DNA of 55,424 nucleotides, taken from positions 1-55,424 of the forward strand of contig NZ_CAMLOV010000014.1 of assembly GCF_946481715.1 (NCBI RefSeq), in the 5' to 3' direction. The stretch's first letter is position 1, and every line of letters begins with the position of its first letter. The notes under the pieces are model-generated. The model did no database searches. It saw only the letters and a list, made by a program, of their open reading frames with translations, and was not told the DNA's origin. This DNA is from an uncultured Mucilaginibacter sp. (GTDB lineage: Bacteria > Bacteroidota > Bacteroidia > Sphingobacteriales > Sphingobacteriaceae). Shown one piece after another: positions 52,713-55,424 of the stretch. The translations under genes and the position numbers were made by a program.

Positions 52713-53942
52713 TTATTTAGGCCGAAATAATAAGGTTACCATAGCGTCATTATGAAAAATTTCGTTGCTTATCTCGAGCAGGTTTTCGGCTGTAACAGCG
52801 TTTATCTTCGCAAAAATATCCTCCAGTGTATCAATGTGGTTAAAATCTAACAAGCTCTTGGCCATGCTGATAATCAGGCTCATGCGGCTTTCCTCTGCCA
52901 AAGCTATTTGCCCTATAAATTTCTCCTTTGCCTGTTTTAGCTGAACGGGGCTTATTTTATTGTCGCGCAGTTTTTTTAATTCCTTATGCACCAGTTTAAG
53001 CGCTTTTTCGGCCTTCTCGGCATCGGTACCAAAGTACACCGAGAATATACCGGTATCCGTAAGCGAGGTGTAGTTGCTCTCGATAGTATAGGCGATGCCG
53101 TGTTTCTCGCGGATCTCTAAATTAAGCCGGTTGCTCATACCCATACCACCAAGCAAATTGTTCAATAGCAGCAAACCGTATTTATTTTGATGGGCTGATG
53201 GGTAAGCCCTGCCGCCAAGCACACAATGCGTTTGCGAAATTGATTTTTCTATCACATGGTACCCGCTTGTTAAATGCGCCGGTGCGATCCGGTGTTTCTG
53301 GCTGGTATTTTCGGGCACGCCCTCAAAATATTTCGCGCACAGCTTTATAAGCTTTTTAAAATCGTAATCGCCATACACCCCAAATACCATCTGGTGCGTA
53401 TTGTTATTGGCCAGCATAAACTGTTTTATATCCTGCCCGTTTATGGCGGCCACGCTTGCCGGCGTACCCAGTATATTGTTGCCTATGGGGTGCCCTTTAA
53501 ACAGCAGTTCCTCAAAATCGTCTTGTATGGCTTCTTCGGGCTGGTCTTCGTAGCTGGCTATTTCGTCCAGTATTACGCCGCGCTCTTTCTCCATCTCTTC
53601 CTCGGGGAAGGTGGAGTGGAACAGGATATCCTCAAAAAGGTCTACCGCACGCTCCAGGTGCTGCTTTAGCAACGAAGCATGTATGCAGGTGTACTCTTTG
53701 GTTGTGTAAGCGTTAAGGTCGGCACCAACCAGTTCCAGGCGGTTAAGTATTTGGGTAGTGCTGCGGCGCTCGGTTTCTTTAAAAAGCAAGTGCTCTATAA
53801 AATGAGCAAGCCCCTCTTGGCCCGGGCTTTCATCGCGCGAACCGGCATTGAGCACAAAGCAGCAATGGGTAATAGGCGATGGCGAGTGTTTAAATAATAT
53901 GCGGATGCCGTTTGGCAGGGTATGTATCTGGTGGTCTGTCAT
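52713..53942 (-). CDS. M16 family zinc peptidase (pitrilysin-like)
   Basis: A 409-residue cytoplasmic metallopeptidase: the inverted metal motif HFIEH (HxxEH, within LAHFIEHLLFKET) is at about residues 45-49, with the downstream glutamate in ERGVILDEIASYED (about 120-133). A second, inactive M16 half follows (YVIEKSISQTHCVLGGRAYPSAH..., GLLLLNNLLGGMGMSNRLNLEIREKHG). It resembles the processing-peptidase branch that degrades peptides. ATG 53942 is chosen because the HxxEH position then fits and a TATCTTTG box lies just upstream; the longer frame to 54008 adds 22 unsupported residues. Confidence 0.9.
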   Translation of the reverse strand: MTDHQIHTLPNGIRILFKHSPSPITHCCFVLNAGSRDESPGQEGLAHFIEHLLFKETERRSTTQILNRLELVGADLNAYTTKEYTCIHASLLKQHLERAVDLFEDILFHSTFPEEEMEKERGVILDEIASYEDQPEEAIQDDFEELLFKGHPIGNNILGTPASVAAINGQDIKQFMLANNNTHQMVFGVYGDYDFKKLIKLCAKYFEGVPENTSQKHRIAPAHLTSGYHVIEKSISQTHCVLGGRAYPSAHQNKYGLLLLNNLLGGMGMSNRLNLEIREKHGIAYTIESNYTSLTDTGIFSVYFGTDAEKAEKALKLVHKELKKLRDNKISPVQLKQAKEKFIGQIALAEESRMSLIISMAKSLLDFNHIDTLEDIFAKINAVTAENLLEISNEIFHNDAMVTLLFRPK

Positions 53943-53949
53943 TAAGGCG

Positions 53950-53957
53950 CAAAGATA
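53950..53957 (-). promoter_or_regulatory. -7 promoter box TATCTTTG (M16 peptidase)
   Basis: Exact TAnnTTTG match on the minus strand, seven bases before the ATG at 53942; it lies inside the longer open frame and therefore supports the shorter start. Confidence 0.55.
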
Positions 53958-54076
53958 GTGTTTATATTTACTGTTGTTAGTGGGGCGTTTTTTAGCCATA
54001 TTGGCCAACTGCTATAATTATTTGCCGCGGCGAAATTTTTACATGCACTTATGCATATTTATTTTATTTTAGTGAG

Positions 54077-54619
54077 ATGAAACTACAAATAGCCGATTTA
54101 GAATTTGAGCCACTGATTTCGTACGAACAGATACAACAACGTATTGCTGAGCTGGCGCAACAGATAAACGAAGATTTTCACGGAAAAGAGCCCATATTTG
54201 TCGGGATCCTCAACGGTAGTTTTATGTTCATCGGCGATTTGGTGAAAGAGATCATCCTGCCTTGCGAGGTTACTTTTACCAAGCTTGCATCCTATTTCGG
54301 CGGCGTATCCAGCACCCAAACCATCCGCGATGATTTTGACCTTACCGGCAATATTGAAGGCCGTGACATTATATTGATAGAAGACATTATTGATACCGGC
54401 AATACCATACGTTACCTGATAGAAAAACTGATGGTACGTAAACCGGCCTCTATTACCGTGGTTTCCCTTTTATTCAAACCCGATGCCGTTGTGTACAGTG
54501 TAGAAGAACTTAAATATGTGGCCTTCCAGATACCTAATGACTTTGTGGTTGGCTACGGATTGGATTACCGCGAAATGGGACGGAATTTGCGGGGGATATA
54601 CCGGAAGGTAGCGGGATGA
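54077..54619 (+). CDS. hpt: Hypoxanthine phosphoribosyltransferase
   Basis: A 180-residue purine salvage enzyme that makes IMP or GMP from hypoxanthine or guanine and PRPP. The PRPP loop EDIIDTGNTI is at about residues 98-107, with VGILNGSFMFIGDLV near the start, KPASITVVSLLFKP and VGYGLDYREMGRNL at the C-terminus. Length is typical of bacterial Hpt. It is divergent from the M16 peptidase. Confidence 0.95.
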   Translation: MKLQIADLEFEPLISYEQIQQRIAELAQQINEDFHGKEPIFVGILNGSFMFIGDLVKEIILPCEVTFTKLASYFGGVSSTQTIRDDFDLTGNIEGRDIILIEDIIDTGNTIRYLIEKLMVRKPASITVVSLLFKPDAVVYSVEELKYVAFQIPNDFVVGYGLDYREMGRNLRGIYRKVAG

Positions 54620-54816
54620 TCGTTTTCTTTCTTTCTTTAGTTTCCTTTGATTATCAGCGCATTGCCTTTATTTTCTGCGCGTAAAATATTTTTTGCAGAT
54701 ATCAAAATGTACGCTACATTTACTGCGCAAATCGCATACCGGATATCTTCCCCGATCGTCCCAAAAACCCTCCCCGGAACCTACAGGCAGGCGATAAAAT
54801 TTAACAAATAAACATC

Positions 54817-55424
54817 ATGTATTTACTTATTGGATTAGCTATCGCCATTGTGCTGATAGGAATTAGTGCGCACATTGCACAGGAGTATCAACGCGCTATT
54901 GTTTTCCGTTTGGGCCGTTATAGCCGTACGGCCGGCCCTGGGCTTTATTTTATTATCCCCTTTATTGACAGGCAGATAACCGTGGATATCCGCACCCGCA
55001 CTGTCGACCTGGAGCAGCAGGAAACTATCACCAAAGACAGTGTAACCATCAAAGTAAACGCCGTGCTTTGGTTTAAGGTGATAAACCCGGAGGATGCCAT
55101 TATTAAGGTGGCCAACTACAACCAGGCGGTGTACCAGTTTGCCGTTACCGCCCTGCGTAACATTATTGGGCAGCATCATTTGGATGAAGTATTGCGCGAA
55201 CGTGAACAGATAAACGCCACCATGCAAAAAATTGTAGATGCCGCCACTGAACCATGGGGTATTAAAATTGTAATGGTGGAGATGAAGGATGTGGAGATCC
55301 CCGAATCGATGCAACGCGCCATGGCCCGCGAAGCAGAGGCTATCCGAGAAAAACGCGCCCGTATCATCAAAGCCGAAGCGGAGCTGGAGGCATCCATCAA
55401 GCTTACCCAGGGTGCCAAGCAAAT
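54817..55424 (+). CDS. Slipin / SPFH (band 7) membrane protein, partial at right edge
   Basis: The first 202 residues of a stomatin-like protein; it runs off the window without a stop. A membrane helix (about 2-20) is followed by the SPFH domain (from QEYQRAIVFRLGRY to about 170), with GPGLYFIIPFIDRQITVDIRTRTVDL, NAVLWFKVINPEDAIIKV and MVEMKDVEIPESMQRAMAREAEAIREKRARIIKAEAE leading into the coiled coil. It probably forms membrane rings and may partner with an NfeD protein, which would lie to the right. Confidence 0.92.
   Translation, partial: MYLLIGLAIAIVLIGISAHIAQEYQRAIVFRLGRYSRTAGPGLYFIIPFIDRQITVDIRTRTVDLEQQETITKDSVTIKVNAVLWFKVINPEDAIIKVANYNQAVYQFAVTALRNIIGQHHLDEVLREREQINATMQKIVDAATEPWGIKIVMVEMKDVEIPESMQRAMAREAEAIREKRARIIKAEAELEASIKLTQGAKQ

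Noticed and set aside
53943..54008. 22-residue N-terminal extension of the M16 peptidase
   Set aside because: A TAnnTTTG box lies inside it and the conserved sequence begins at MTDHQIHTLPNG.
54835..55422. 195-codon minus-strand frame at the right edge
   Set aside because: It is the shadow of the slipin gene, whose plus-strand translation is clearly conserved.

Overview
The window is a chromosomal segment of a Bacteroidota, most likely a Sphingobacteriaceae member of the Mucilaginibacter/Pedobacter type. This is inferred from the gliding lipoprotein GldH next to RicT and HolB, a DUF3078 protein, CarboxypepD_reg-like exported proteins, DUF5916, many TAnnTTTG promoter boxes with weak or absent Shine-Dalgarno sequences, and REP-like palindromes typical of this group. 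No phage, transposase, CRISPR array or rRNA operon is visible. Most of it is ordinary housekeeping sequence; the unusual signals lie in intergenic structures and in a few domain architectures.

Layout. 1-9 kb: a minus-strand TPP riboswitch carrying an inserted palindromic repeat (its gene lies off the left edge), an acyltransferase, aspS, an FKBP lipoprotein, an NAD(P)-binding protein, an ABC-F ATPase, a small membrane protein, and mnmG preceded by three parS-like centromere sites. 9-20.9 kb: an Ig-like lipoprotein, a gamma carbonic anhydrase, tRNA-Gly(CCC), an AT-rich orphan gene, divergent nadB/nadA, thiL, ruvX, and the holB-ricT-gldH operon. 20.9-33.2 kb: two paralogous TPR proteins around small lipoproteins, rmuC, an O-methyltransferase with two tandem glucosaminidases, an exported CarboxypepD_reg protein overlapping a miniature HExxH membrane protein, a DUF3078 protein and a large DUF5916 protein. 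33.4-43.8 kb: ffh, a frameshifted MORN-TonB_C gene, a membrane-anchored LytTR regulator, a lone receiver protein, a BlaI/BlaR1-type pair with a repeat-rich sensor region and a clear operator, and LigD with a DUF3606 mini-gene. 43.9-55.4 kb: an orphan exported protein, a DPP-IV-type peptidase, an AsmA-like/GT51 fusion, Mrp and a NifU-domain protein (Fe-S handling), an exported protein, def, an M16 peptidase, hpt, and a slipin running off the right edge.

How the genes fit together. Pyridine nucleotide synthesis (nadA, nadB; NadA is an Fe-S enzyme) and Fe-S assembly (Mrp, NifU domain) are both present. Translation and protein maturation are represented by aspS, mnmG, ffh and def. Envelope functions dominate the rest: lipoproteins, glucosaminidases, a transglycosylase, peptidases and gliding. 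The best candidates for undescribed biology are the repeat-sensor BlaR1-like system with its double operator (37.3-39.9 kb), the repeat-disrupted TPP riboswitch (about 20-236), the parS cluster that shares sequence with the mnmG leader, the AsmA-GT51 fusion, and the HExxH mini-protein operon.
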